Source of the DNA: Streptomyces sp. NA02950 | Lineage (GTDB): Bacteria; Actinomycetota; Actinomycetes; Streptomycetales; Streptomycetaceae | Direction: 5' to 3' | NCBI RefSeq assembly: GCF_013364155.1 | Contig: NZ_CP054916.1 | Span: 4,026,501 to 4,090,500, forward strand | Length of the DNA stretch: 64,000 nt | In this document: positions 1 through 8,805 of the stretch, in pieces | Layout of the letters: every line of letters starts with the position of its first letter | Position numbering within the stretch: the stretch's first letter is position 1 | Translations under genes and position numbers: made by a program | Notes under the pieces: generated by a model | What the model saw: only the letters and a program-made list of their open reading frames with translations | Database searches by the model: none | What the model was told of the DNA's origin: nothing

Positions 1-797
1 CCCACCGCCACGGCCACGAGCAGCCAGGGGCCCATCGCCGTGTCGGCGAAGGTGCGCAGGGTTTCGTCGAGGCCCTTCGCCGTGTCCGGGTCGTAGCGCC
101 TGGCGGCGGTGACCGCGAAGCCGCCCGCCACCGCGAACACGATCCCGCGCGCCGCCCCGCCGCACACGCCCAGCGCGTCCACGGTCCGCTTCACCTTGCG
201 CGGCGTACCGGCCATCGCGAGGTGCTTGCGGAAGCTGCGCCGCAGCGCGCGTACGGCGATCCAGATCCCGGCCACGGTCACCGCGGCCCCGGCGACGCCG
301 ACCAGCCAGCGGCCGTACGGCAGGTCGAGGGCGCGTGCCGTGACGTCCTGCGACTGCTTGTCGCTGGAACCGCTGCCCTTCTCCCCGGCCGCGAAGGAGA
401 GCACGGAGTAGGCGACGACGCCGTAGAAGACCGCGCGGGCCGCGGAAGCCAGCCGCTTCTTCGCCTTGCGGCCGTCCGGCCCCGCCGCGCCGAAGACCGC
501 CTCGGACAGCCGCCACAGCGCCATCCCGGCGAGCCCCACTCCGACCGCCCAGACCAGGACCGAGCCATAGGGCTGGTCGGCCAGTACCTCCAGTGCCCCG
601 CCCCGGTCGGCCTGTTCGCCGCCGTCGCCGAAGGCGATCCGCAGCGCCAGCAGGCCGACCAGCAGGTAGAGGAGGCCGCGCGCGGTCAGCCCGCAGCGAG
701 CCGCCGCCTCGATGGCCCGGTCGCCCGCCTCACCCGGGGTGCCGGTGCGTGCGCGCGTTGCCGAGCCGAGACCACGTGTGATCGACGATGCGTTCAC
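1..797 (-). CDS. DUF1206 domain membrane protein (3' end outside window)
   Basis: Integral membrane protein of unknown biochemical role. The reading frame is open from a GTG at 797 leftwards to the window edge, so the C-terminus is missing. The start has a GGGAGG Shine-Dalgarno five bases upstream. The visible protein has repeated helix pairs such as GLLYLLVGLLALRIAF and VLVWAVGVGLAGMALWRL, each followed by a basic linker (KAKKRLASAARA, RRSFRKHLAMAG). This is the three-fold repeated two-helix layout of DUF1206 proteins of Streptomyces. It is divergent from the amidohydrolase downstream. Family assignment is from memory of conserved motifs; no function is proposed. Confidence 0.75.
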   Translation of the reverse strand, partial: MNASSITRGLGSATRARTGTPGEAGDRAIEAAARCGLTARGLLYLLVGLLALRIAFGDGGEQADRGGALEVLADQPYGSVLVWAVGVGLAGMALWRLSEAVFGAAGPDGRKAKKRLASAARAVFYGVVAYSVLSFAAGEKGSGSSDKQSQDVTARALDLPYGRWLVGVAGAAVTVAGIWIAVRALRRSFRKHLAMAGTPRKVKRTVDALGVCGGAARGIVFAVAGGFAVTAARRYDPDTAKGLDETLRTFADTAMGPWLLVAVAV

Positions 798-911
798 CGA
801 TACCTCCCGGCCGTTGGACGTGTGCACTGCGTTTGCCCTGCGCACCCGGGCGAAAACGGGGCTCACGGAACATGTCCCTTGTTGCCTGGGGCGGCGCCCC
901 CTACCCTGCAA

Positions 912-936
912 CATATCTGACGGCCCGTCAGATATG
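912..936. promoter_or_regulatory. Perfect palindromic operator upstream of the amidohydrolase
   Basis: Two 12-base arms (cATATCTGACGG and its complement) flank a single central C, giving a perfect 25-bp inverted repeat. It lies 47 bp upstream of the amidohydrolase start at 983. The core TCTGACGG/CCGTCAGA has the form of a TetR-family operator. No tetR gene is visible next to it, so the regulator must be encoded elsewhere. Repressor identity is inference; the symmetry is seen directly. Confidence 0.75.
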
Positions 937-982
937 GTTCCCGGCGGCCAGGGACCGCCGGGCGACATGGGGAGATGGCGGG

Positions 983-2209
983 ATGACTGGCGAGACGAAC
1001 GGCGGGGCCGGGCTGCCCATGGTCATCAGCGTGGACGACCATGTGATCGAGCCCGCGCACCTCTTCGAGACCTGGCTTCCGGCCAAGTACCGGGACCGTG
1101 GCCCCAAACCGCTCACGGCCGGTATCGGGGAGCTGGCGTACATCGGCGGCAAGTACCGGATCACCACCGATCCGGACGGCCAGCCCACCGACTGGTGGGA
1201 GTACGAGGGGGACCTCTTCCCGTACAAGCGCATCATCGCGGCCGTCGGCTTCTCCCGGGACGAGATGACGCTCGAGGGCATCACCCGCGACATGATGCGC
1301 CGCGGCTGCTGGGACCCCAAGGCCCGGCTCGCCGACATGGACATGAACCACGTCGAGGCGTCCCTGTGCTTCCCGACCTTCCCCCGCTTCTGCGGCCAGA
1401 CCTTCGCCGAGGCGGACGACAAGGACGTCGGCCTCGCCTGTGTACGCGCGTACAACGACTGGATGGTCGAGGAGTGGTGCGGCGACAGCGGCGGACGGCT
1501 GATCCCGCTGTGCCTGATCCCACTGTGGGACGTGGAGCTGGCCGTCCAGGAGATCCGGCGGAACGCGGCGCGCGGGGTGCGGGCGGTGACCTTCAGCGAG
1601 ATCCCCACCTATCTGGGCCTGCCCAGCATCCACAGCGGCTACTGGGACCCCTTCTTCGCCGAGTGCGAGGCCACCGGCACGGTGGTGTGCATGCACATCG
1701 GCTCGTCCTCGCAGATGCCCGCCGCCTCCCCGGACGCCCCGCCCGCCGTCCAGGCGTCGCTGAGCTTCAACAACGCCATGGCGTCGATGACGGACTTCCT
1801 CTTCAGCGGTGTGCTGGTGAAGTTCCCGCGGCTCAAACTCGCCTATGCAGAGGGCCAGATGGGCTGGATCCCCTACGCCCTGGAGCGCGCGGACGACGTC
1901 TGGGAGGAGCACCGGGCCTGGGGCGGAGTACGCGACCTGATCCCCGAGCCGCCGTCCACGTACTACTACCGGCAGATCTACTGCTGCTTCTTCCGCGACA
2001 AGCACGGGGTCGCCTCGCTGAAGACGGTCGGGGAGGACAACGCGACGTTCGAGACCGACTACCCGCACGTCGACTCGACCTGGCCGCACACCCGGCGGAT
2101 CGCGGCCGAGCACGTGGCGGGGCTGTCGGCGGAGACGACGTACAAGATCCTGCGGGGCAACGCGATCCGGATGCTGGAGCTGGACTTCGACCCAGGGCGT
2201 ACGTGCTAG
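983..2209 (+). CDS. Amidohydrolase-family metal-dependent hydrolase
   Basis: Probable TIM-barrel amidohydrolase (408 aa) of the amidohydrolase-2/ACMSD-like group, which hydrolyse or decarboxylate small organic acids and aromatic-ring products. The N-terminal motif VISVDDHVIEPAHLFETWLP resembles the metal-binding D-H segment near the start of that family. MHIGSS, YAEGQMGWIPYALERAD and ETDYPHVDSTWPHT match the later His/Glu/Asp segments. The ATG at 983 is chosen because GGGGAG lies about eight bases upstream; a second in-frame ATG at 1019 is possible. The upstream palindrome at 912-936 suggests single-gene control by a TetR-like repressor. Substrate cannot be read from the sequence. Confidence 0.8.
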   Translation: MTGETNGGAGLPMVISVDDHVIEPAHLFETWLPAKYRDRGPKPLTAGIGELAYIGGKYRITTDPDGQPTDWWEYEGDLFPYKRIIAAVGFSRDEMTLEGITRDMMRRGCWDPKARLADMDMNHVEASLCFPTFPRFCGQTFAEADDKDVGLACVRAYNDWMVEEWCGDSGGRLIPLCLIPLWDVELAVQEIRRNAARGVRAVTFSEIPTYLGLPSIHSGYWDPFFAECEATGTVVCMHIGSSSQMPAASPDAPPAVQASLSFNNAMASMTDFLFSGVLVKFPRLKLAYAEGQMGWIPYALERADDVWEEHRAWGGVRDLIPEPPSTYYYRQIYCCFFRDKHGVASLKTVGEDNATFETDYPHVDSTWPHTRRIAAEHVAGLSAETTYKILRGNAIRMLELDFDPGRTC

Positions 2210-2253
2210 GCGTGCTGTCCGGACAGCGCGACGTCCGCGGGCGTCACCTTGGT

Positions 2254-2298
2254 GACGGCAAATGAGGCGACGGCAAATGAGGCGACGGCAAATGAGGC
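2254..2298 (+). repeat. Three tandem copies of a 15-bp unit
   Basis: The unit GACGGCAAATGAGGC is repeated three times without change at 2254-2268, 2269-2283 and 2284-2298. It lies in the gap between the amidohydrolase stop and the convergent UvrA-like gene. It is AT-richer than its surroundings and looks like a slippage-prone minisatellite; no function is visible. Confidence 0.9.
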
Positions 2299-2434
2299 GC
2301 CCGCCGAGGGGATTCGGCGAACGCCTCTCCTCCAGAATCCCGGAACGCGGCCGACACGTCATGAGCACTGAGTACACAACTGTGTAAGCAGTGAGTCCAC
2401 TTGTGGCTGTGTCCGGTGTCCTCGAGAGCCTCGG

Positions 2435-4837
<2,403 letters not shown>

Positions 4838-4888
4838 CGTGTCTCCCTCTGTTACGCGGGCCGCCTGCGCGGTCTCCGTCGGCGTCGC

Positions 4889-4924
4889 CTGACTCGACCT
4901 GACTCGATCTGACTCGATCTGATC
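4889..4924. repeat. 10-bp direct repeats in the leader of the UvrA-like gene
   Basis: CTGACTCGAC, CTGACTCGAT, CTGACTCGAT and a partial CTGATCGG follow each other without spacers, 50-90 bp upstream of the UvrA-like start. A protein-binding array or simple slippage are both possible. Confidence 0.8.
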
Positions 4925-5063
4925 GGCTTCGAGCAGTACGTCTGGTTCTACTTGGTCAGCGCGGCGGCAGCAACGGTTCACCGCTCACCTGTTCGGTGAC
5001 ATCGGTCGGGCCGGGGCCGCGCTTGGCGCCGGTGGGGTGGCGTCCGGTGCTCGGAACCGGAGC

Positions 5064-5480
5064 TCACTGCCCGCGAGGCTGGTTGAAGCGCAGCATGTTG
5101 CCGGAGGGATCGCGGAAGGCGCAGTCGCGGACCCCGTAGGGCTGGTCCATCGGCTCCTGGAGCACCTCGCCCCCCGCGGCGCGGATGCGCTCGAAGGTGG
5201 CGTCGCAGTCGTCGGTCCTGAAGATGACACCGCGCAGCAGGCCCTTCGCCAGGAGTTCCGCCATGGCCGTCCGGTCGGCGGGCGAGGCGTTCGGGTCCGC
5301 GAGGGGCGGCTCGAGAACGATGGACACATCGGGCTGCGACGGCGCGCCGACGGTCACCCAGCGCATCCCCTCGAACCCGACGTCGTGGCGTACCTCGAAG
5401 CCGAGAACATCCCGGTAGAAGGCGAGCGCCTGGTCGTGGTCGTGAACGGCGATGAAGCACTGCGAAAGCGTGATGTCCAT
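5064..5480 (-). CDS. VOC (glyoxalase/bleomycin-resistance) family protein
   Basis: Small single-domain vicinal-oxygen-chelate protein (138 aa). The N-terminal half FIAVHDHDQALAFYRDVLGF and the C-terminal half VRDCAFRDPSGNMLRFNQ show the paired beta-alpha-beta-beta-beta modules of the fold. A His early in the first module and a Glu in VIFRTDD/VLQEPMD could supply metal ligands. It starts 10 bp after the stop of the AraC regulator on the same strand, so the two are probably co-transcribed. The ATG at 5480 is chosen because it begins the first conserved strand. Substrate unknown. Confidence 0.85.
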   Translation of the reverse strand: MDITLSQCFIAVHDHDQALAFYRDVLGFEVRHDVGFEGMRWVTVGAPSQPDVSIVLEPPLADPNASPADRTAMAELLAKGLLRGVIFRTDDCDATFERIRAAGGEVLQEPMDQPYGVRDCAFRDPSGNMLRFNQPRGQ

Positions 5481-5490
5481 GCGCTTGACG

Positions 5491-5922
5491 CTACGGTCGG
5501 GCTGCGGGTTTCGCTTCTCCATTCCTGACCGGTCGCGTGTAGATCTTGGCGATACAGGCCGGGATGGCGGCGCCCTCCTCATGACGGCGGGCCCGGTACG
5601 AGCTCGGGCTCTCGCCGACCAGCTCCGTGAACCGCGAGCTGAACGACCCCAGCGATGTGCAGCCGACCTCGAAGCACACCTCGGTCACGGTCAGATCACC
5701 CCGCCGCAGCAGCGCCTTGGCCCGCTCGATCCGGCGCGTCATCAGATAGCTGTACGGCGTCTCCCCGAAGGCGGCGCGAAAGCTGCGGGAGAAGTGGCCC
5801 GGCGACATGAGGGCGACGCGCGCCAGCGCCGGAACGTCGAGCGGCTTCGCGTAGTCGCGGTCCATCCGGTCACGGGCCCGGCGCAGCCGGACGAGGTCCT
5901 CCAGCGTCACGCGACCCACCAT
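5491..5922 (-). CDS. AraC-family transcriptional regulator (DNA-binding domain only)
   Basis: Short AraC/XylS regulator (143 aa) with no room for a ligand domain. Two helix-turn-helix units are visible: LDVPALARVALMSPGHFSRS, and LTVTEVCFEVGCTSLGSFSS followed by FTELVGESPSSYRAR. It lies directly upstream of the VOC gene, which it probably controls or senses with; regulator-VOC pairs of this kind are common in actinomycetes. The ATG at 5922 begins a frame consistent with the family; a GTG a few codons downstream is an alternative start. Confidence 0.85.
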   Translation of the reverse strand: MVGRVTLEDLVRLRRARDRMDRDYAKPLDVPALARVALMSPGHFSRSFRAAFGETPYSYLMTRRIERAKALLRRGDLTVTEVCFEVGCTSLGSFSSRFTELVGESPSSYRARRHEEGAAIPACIAKIYTRPVRNGEAKPAARP

Positions 5923-5943
5923 CCCACAGCACCAGGCGACGAC

Positions 5944-6018
5944 AACGGCCCCCGGCGGCATTCTCGCAGCTCGGGGGCCGTTTACCCAGTGTGGCGACGA
6001 TGCCAGGACGCGACCCCG
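5944..6018. repeat. Diverged copy of the tRNA-Tyr 3' flank (candidate relict att site) with terminator hairpin
   Basis: Bases 5944-5996 match 18086-18138 at 47 of 53 positions without a gap. The 18 kb copy ends inside the 3' end of tRNA-Tyr. Beyond 5996 the match continues weakly after a short indel (GCCAGGA at 6002-6008 and 18141-18147). The copy contains its own hairpin with 11-bp perfect arms (AACGGCCCCCG and complement, 5944-5984), which can end transcription of the secreted-protein gene. Same orientation as the tRNA copy. It brackets the integrated element; see findings. Confidence 0.6.
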
Positions 6019-6028
6019 GCCCCTGTCG

Positions 6029-6589
6029 TCAGACCGGGGTACCCGGCACGGGCGTGAACCCAGGGGCGCACGCCGTCGCGATGTTCGCCGCGGTGAAGGC
6101 GGTCGCGCTGGTGTTGCACCGGGCCGCGTAAATGACTCCGTCACCTCCCAGCAGGGAGATGAAGAGGTGGCCGGGGTCCTCCTCGGTCACGGACAGGGCC
6201 GTGTCCTCCGTGCAGGTCGGCGCACCGGGGACGAGGGTGAGGTCGATCCAGACCCCCGGGCCCCGGCTGTCCTCGAGGAAGGCGTGTCCCCAGCGGTCCG
6301 TCGTGGCACGGAAGAGCGTCTCGAACAGACCGCTGCCCGAGTAGTCCACGACGGCGGAGCTGACGTCGCGCTCCCGCGACGTACAGAATCCGCCCGTGGA
6401 CACGGACGACGAAGCGGACGACGAAATGGAGGGGGAAGCGGACGGGGAAACGGACGAGAAAACCGACGACGAAGCGGTGGAAGTGGCCGATGGGTCGTCC
6501 GCGGTCGCGGGTACGGTCCCGAGAGCCCCGACGAGGAGAACTCCCGACGCTGCCGCGAGGCCCCTGGCCGCCCAAGCGAGCTTCTTCAT
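6029..6589 (-). CDS. Secreted hypothetical protein with Ser-rich linker
   Basis: Predicted exported protein of 186 aa. The N-terminus has KK, a hydrophobic core LAAASGVLLVGALGTV and an Ala-X-Ala-type cleavage region ATA-DD. Residues about 36-68 are a low-complexity run of Ser with Ala, Pro and Val. The C-terminal part contains four Cys (GGFCTS, PTCTED, ARCNTS, ATACAP), probably two disulfides, and no motif I recognise. The ATG at 6589 has GCAGGA upstream. It sits between the candidate left end of the AICE and int, so it may be element cargo or a neighbouring chromosomal gene. Confidence 0.7.
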   Translation of the reverse strand: MKKLAWAARGLAAASGVLLVGALGTVPATADDPSATSTASSSVFSSVSPSASPSISSSASSSVSTGGFCTSRERDVSSAVVDYSGSGLFETLFRATTDRWGHAFLEDSRGPGVWIDLTLVPGAPTCTEDTALSVTEEDPGHLFISLLGGDGVIYAARCNTSATAFTAANIATACAPGFTPVPGTPV

Positions 6590-6723
6590 GTTCCTGCCTT
6601 TCTGGCCGTGAATAAAGGGTCCATCGGCGGCCGAGCGGAAGGCATCTCTTCGAGACCGCATTGCGCTGATCCATCCAGAACGCCGTAAAGGACCATGGCA
6701 AGAAGAAGTAGCCTTTGCGATCA

Positions 6724-6764
6724 CGCCCCCGACCTGCGCCTACGGCGCGGATCGGGGGCGTTTT
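6724..6764 (+). terminator. Rho-independent terminator left of int
   Basis: CGCCCCCGA pairs with TCGGGGGCG, with an inner GCGCC/GGCGC stem and a TTTT run after it on the plus strand. It can also end minus-strand int transcription. Confidence 0.7.
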
Positions 6765-6789
6765 CACGGCCCGGGCCCACTGTGGGCCC

Positions 6790-8025
6790 TCAGTCCCCCG
6801 AGCCTTGCGGCCGGAGCGCCAGCCCGAGAGCCTTCCGGGCGCGGTCCCGGCTACTCGGCATGAGGTGCGCGTACACCTTCAGGGTCAGGCCCGGGTCGGA
6901 GTGCCCGAGATACTCGCTCACGGCCTTGATGCTCTCCCCCGCGTCCAAGAGAACGGACGCGTAGAAGTGCCGCAGGGCGTGCATGCCGTGTTCGCGAGCG
7001 GCGGCGTGCTCGCGGCTCTTGGCCTTCGGGATGACGCCGACCTTCGCGAGGGCGGGCTTCCAATGGTCCTCGTTCAGCGACGTACGCCAGACGTGCCCGC
7101 CGTTGGGCCCACTGAAGATCAGGCGTTTGGTCACAGGCTGGCCGTTCGCCCGCATCCACGGCAACGTGACCTCGACGGGCGGGAAGCGCTCGATGTGCTT
7201 CTTCAGCGCCTCCGCCACGGGATCGGGCAGAGGCACGTCACGGAGCTTGCCGCCCTTCGGAGGCGCGAACACGGCCTTGCTCAGGCTCAGCTTGAGTTGC
7301 TGCACCACGTGCAGGGTGTTGGTGTCGAAGTCCAGCTCATCGACGCACAAGCCGAGGATCTCGCCCTGTCGCAGGCCGCAGCCAGCGCCCATGTCGACCA
7401 TGGTGCGGAAGCGCTCGACCATGGCGGCCCGCACGGTGAAGACGCGTTCCGGCTGCCACGGGACGACACGGCGCATGCCCATCTCGGGGAGCGTCACCGT
7501 GCGCGAGTTGCAGGGATTCCGGCGAAGGTAGCCGTCCTCGACGGCCGCGCTGAGAGCGGCGCGGACGTTGGAGAAGATCACACGGGCGTACGCGCCGGAC
7601 ATGCCGGACGCTTCGAGCTGCGTTACGAACTCGCGGATGTGGCTCGGCTGGAACGACCCGAGCGGACGTGACCCGATGCGGGGAAAGGCGTGCAGCCTGA
7701 GTTGGGACTGCATCGACGCTCGGGTGTTCGGGTCTCCGCTCTGGCTCGCAAGCCACTCCTCCGCGAACTCCTGAAAGGACGTCCGGGACGCGTTCGGGTC
7801 GATGTAGTCACCGCGAGCCACGTCCGCAGCCATCTTGCTCAGCCACTGCTCGGCGAGGCGCTTCTGTCCGTCGGCGAACGACTTGCTCTTGCGTTTCCCG
7901 TCAGGCGCGAAGTAGCGGGCCCTGTAACGCAGCCCCTGGCCGTAGCGAGCGGTCTTGACTCGGACGGTCTTGCCGTCGGCGTTGGTCTCGGTCTTGAGCC
8001 AGCGGTCTTGGATGCTGCCTGCCAT
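6790..8025 (-). CDS. int: Tyrosine recombinase / AICE integrase
   Basis: Site-specific integrase of 411 aa that would integrate and excise the element. An N-terminal arm-binding region and SAM-like core-binding domain (about residues 75-180) precede the catalytic domain. Catalytic residues are visible: R219 in CGLRQGE, H349-x-x-R352 in HALRHFY, H375 in LGHSD, and nucleophile Y385 in VYAHL. Full length for the family with no disruption, so probably active. It is last in the element's minus-strand order, 76 bp after xis. A 14-bp-arm palindrome (8055-8083) sits between xis and int and may limit read-through. Confidence 0.95.
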   Translation of the reverse strand: MAGSIQDRWLKTETNADGKTVRVKTARYGQGLRYRARYFAPDGKRKSKSFADGQKRLAEQWLSKMAADVARGDYIDPNASRTSFQEFAEEWLASQSGDPNTRASMQSQLRLHAFPRIGSRPLGSFQPSHIREFVTQLEASGMSGAYARVIFSNVRAALSAAVEDGYLRRNPCNSRTVTLPEMGMRRVVPWQPERVFTVRAAMVERFRTMVDMGAGCGLRQGEILGLCVDELDFDTNTLHVVQQLKLSLSKAVFAPPKGGKLRDVPLPDPVAEALKKHIERFPPVEVTLPWMRANGQPVTKRLIFSGPNGGHVWRTSLNEDHWKPALAKVGVIPKAKSREHAAAREHGMHALRHFYASVLLDAGESIKAVSEYLGHSDPGLTLKVYAHLMPSSRDRARKALGLALRPQGSGD

Positions 8026-8054
8026 GAGAGGCGGGGTCCTTTCCCAGCATGGAG

Positions 8055-8083
8055 CAGGGGCAGCCGTTGAACGGCTGCCCCTG
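8055..8083 (-). terminator. Perfect hairpin between xis and int
   Basis: CAGGGGCAGCCGTT at 8055-8068 and its exact complement at 8070-8083 are separated by one base. It lies in the 76-bp xis-int gap. It is terminator-like but without a T run; it could attenuate int expression or stabilise an mRNA end. Confidence 0.7.
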
Positions 8084-8101
8084 ACGGTGTGTGAGGTTGC
8101 G

Positions 8102-8347
8102 TCAGGCCGCGACGCGGTCGACGTTCTTGAGCTGAGTGACGTAGGCCCCTACTTCGGCGGGGTCGTAGCGAACGTGCTTACCGACGCGGAAGCCGGGAGG
8201 ACCGGTGCGCTTCCTGCGCCACTGGTAGACGGTTTCGAGGGGGACGCCGAAGATCTCGGCGATGTCGTCGGGAGTGAGGTACCGGTCGAGGACACCGCTG
8301 CGGAGGGTGGCGCGGGGGTCGGGTTGAGCGGAACGGGTTCGGCTCAT
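8102..8347 (-). CDS. xis: Excisionase / MerR-like helix-turn-helix protein
   Basis: Small DNA-binding protein (81 aa) of the AICE excisionase type. The segment LTPDDIAEIFGVPLETVYQWRRKRTGPPGFRVGKHVRY is a winged helix-turn-helix of the excisionase/MerR class. It would bend att DNA and direct the adjacent integrase to excise. Located immediately upstream of int on the same strand. A 7-bp inverted repeat (CTCGGAC/GTCCGAG, 8388-8410) lies just upstream of its start and may be an operator. Confidence 0.9.
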   Translation of the reverse strand: MSRTRSAQPDPRATLRSGVLDRYLTPDDIAEIFGVPLETVYQWRRKRTGPPGFRVGKHVRYDPAEVGAYVTQLKNVDRVAA

Positions 8348-8421
8348 GGGGTCCTCAGAGGTTGAGTCGCGTTGGCTTCGGGGGTGTCTCGGACTCCGCG
8401 TGTGTCCGAGGTGCGGATTTC

Positions 8422-8627
8422 TGCGTCATTGCGTCATCAGCGTCATTCATGCTTTTGACCTGCGGTTTTGTGTGACGCAGCGGCTAGGGGGTGCGTCATC
8501 GGCGCGTCATGAGCTGTGTCATCGCATGACGCAGATGACGCAGGATGACGCAGAGGCCGCCGTCTGCGTCATGCCTCTTGCCGCAGGTCAGGGGCCGTTT
8601 TCTCGTCCGCATGACGCAGATGACGCA
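8422..8627. repeat. Iteron-like cluster: ten TGACGCA/TGCGTCA heptamers
   Basis: Perfect heptamers begin at 8422, 8430, 8473, 8492, 8527, 8536, 8546, 8565, 8612 and 8621. Four are read as TGCGTCA (8422, 8430, 8492, 8565) and six as TGACGCA. One-mismatch copies lie at 8439 and 8503. They fill the 458-bp non-coding gap between the replication ATPase gene and xis. Density and partly regular 8-10 bp spacing resemble plasmid iterons or a multi-site regulator array. A replication origin for the element is the leading idea; Xis binding is the alternative. Confidence 0.8.
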
Positions 8628-8743
8628 GCGTCTTCCCTCTTAGGACAAAAGAGGGGGTGTCTGTTGTAGTTCGGTGGCGCCTCAAAGCGTGAAGAAGGAG
8701 CCGCTTCGCGGCGCGACCCTTGGGCGGCGTTCCGCCGAACAGC

Positions 8744-8777
8744 AAGAGGAGCACGCCTCGGCCCTGGTGCTCTTCTT
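8744..8777 (-). terminator. Terminator downstream of the replication ATPase gene
   Basis: AAGAGGAGCAC and GTGCTCTTCTT form an 11-bp stem with one G-T pair and a 12-base loop. The hairpin lies about 30 bases after the minus-strand stop at 8806. Confidence 0.7.
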
Positions 8778-8805
8778 GCTTGTCCAGGCGAGCGGCGTTC
8801 GCGGG

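Noticed and set aside
222..2265. Plus-strand frames over the DUF1206 gene and an Arg/Gly-rich frame over the amidohydrolase
   Set aside because: Composition is frame-shadow type, and the opposing or overlapping frames have recognisable domains and proper start sites.
6660..6715. Short plus-strand frame ending in a Gly-Lys-Lys-Lys stop, possible gene-end att site
   Set aside because: No second copy was found at the right end of the element, so it cannot be shown to be an attachment site.
8422..8627. CRISPR array
   Set aside because: Repeats are only seven bases, occur in both orientations and have no unique spacers of constant size; no cas genes are present.
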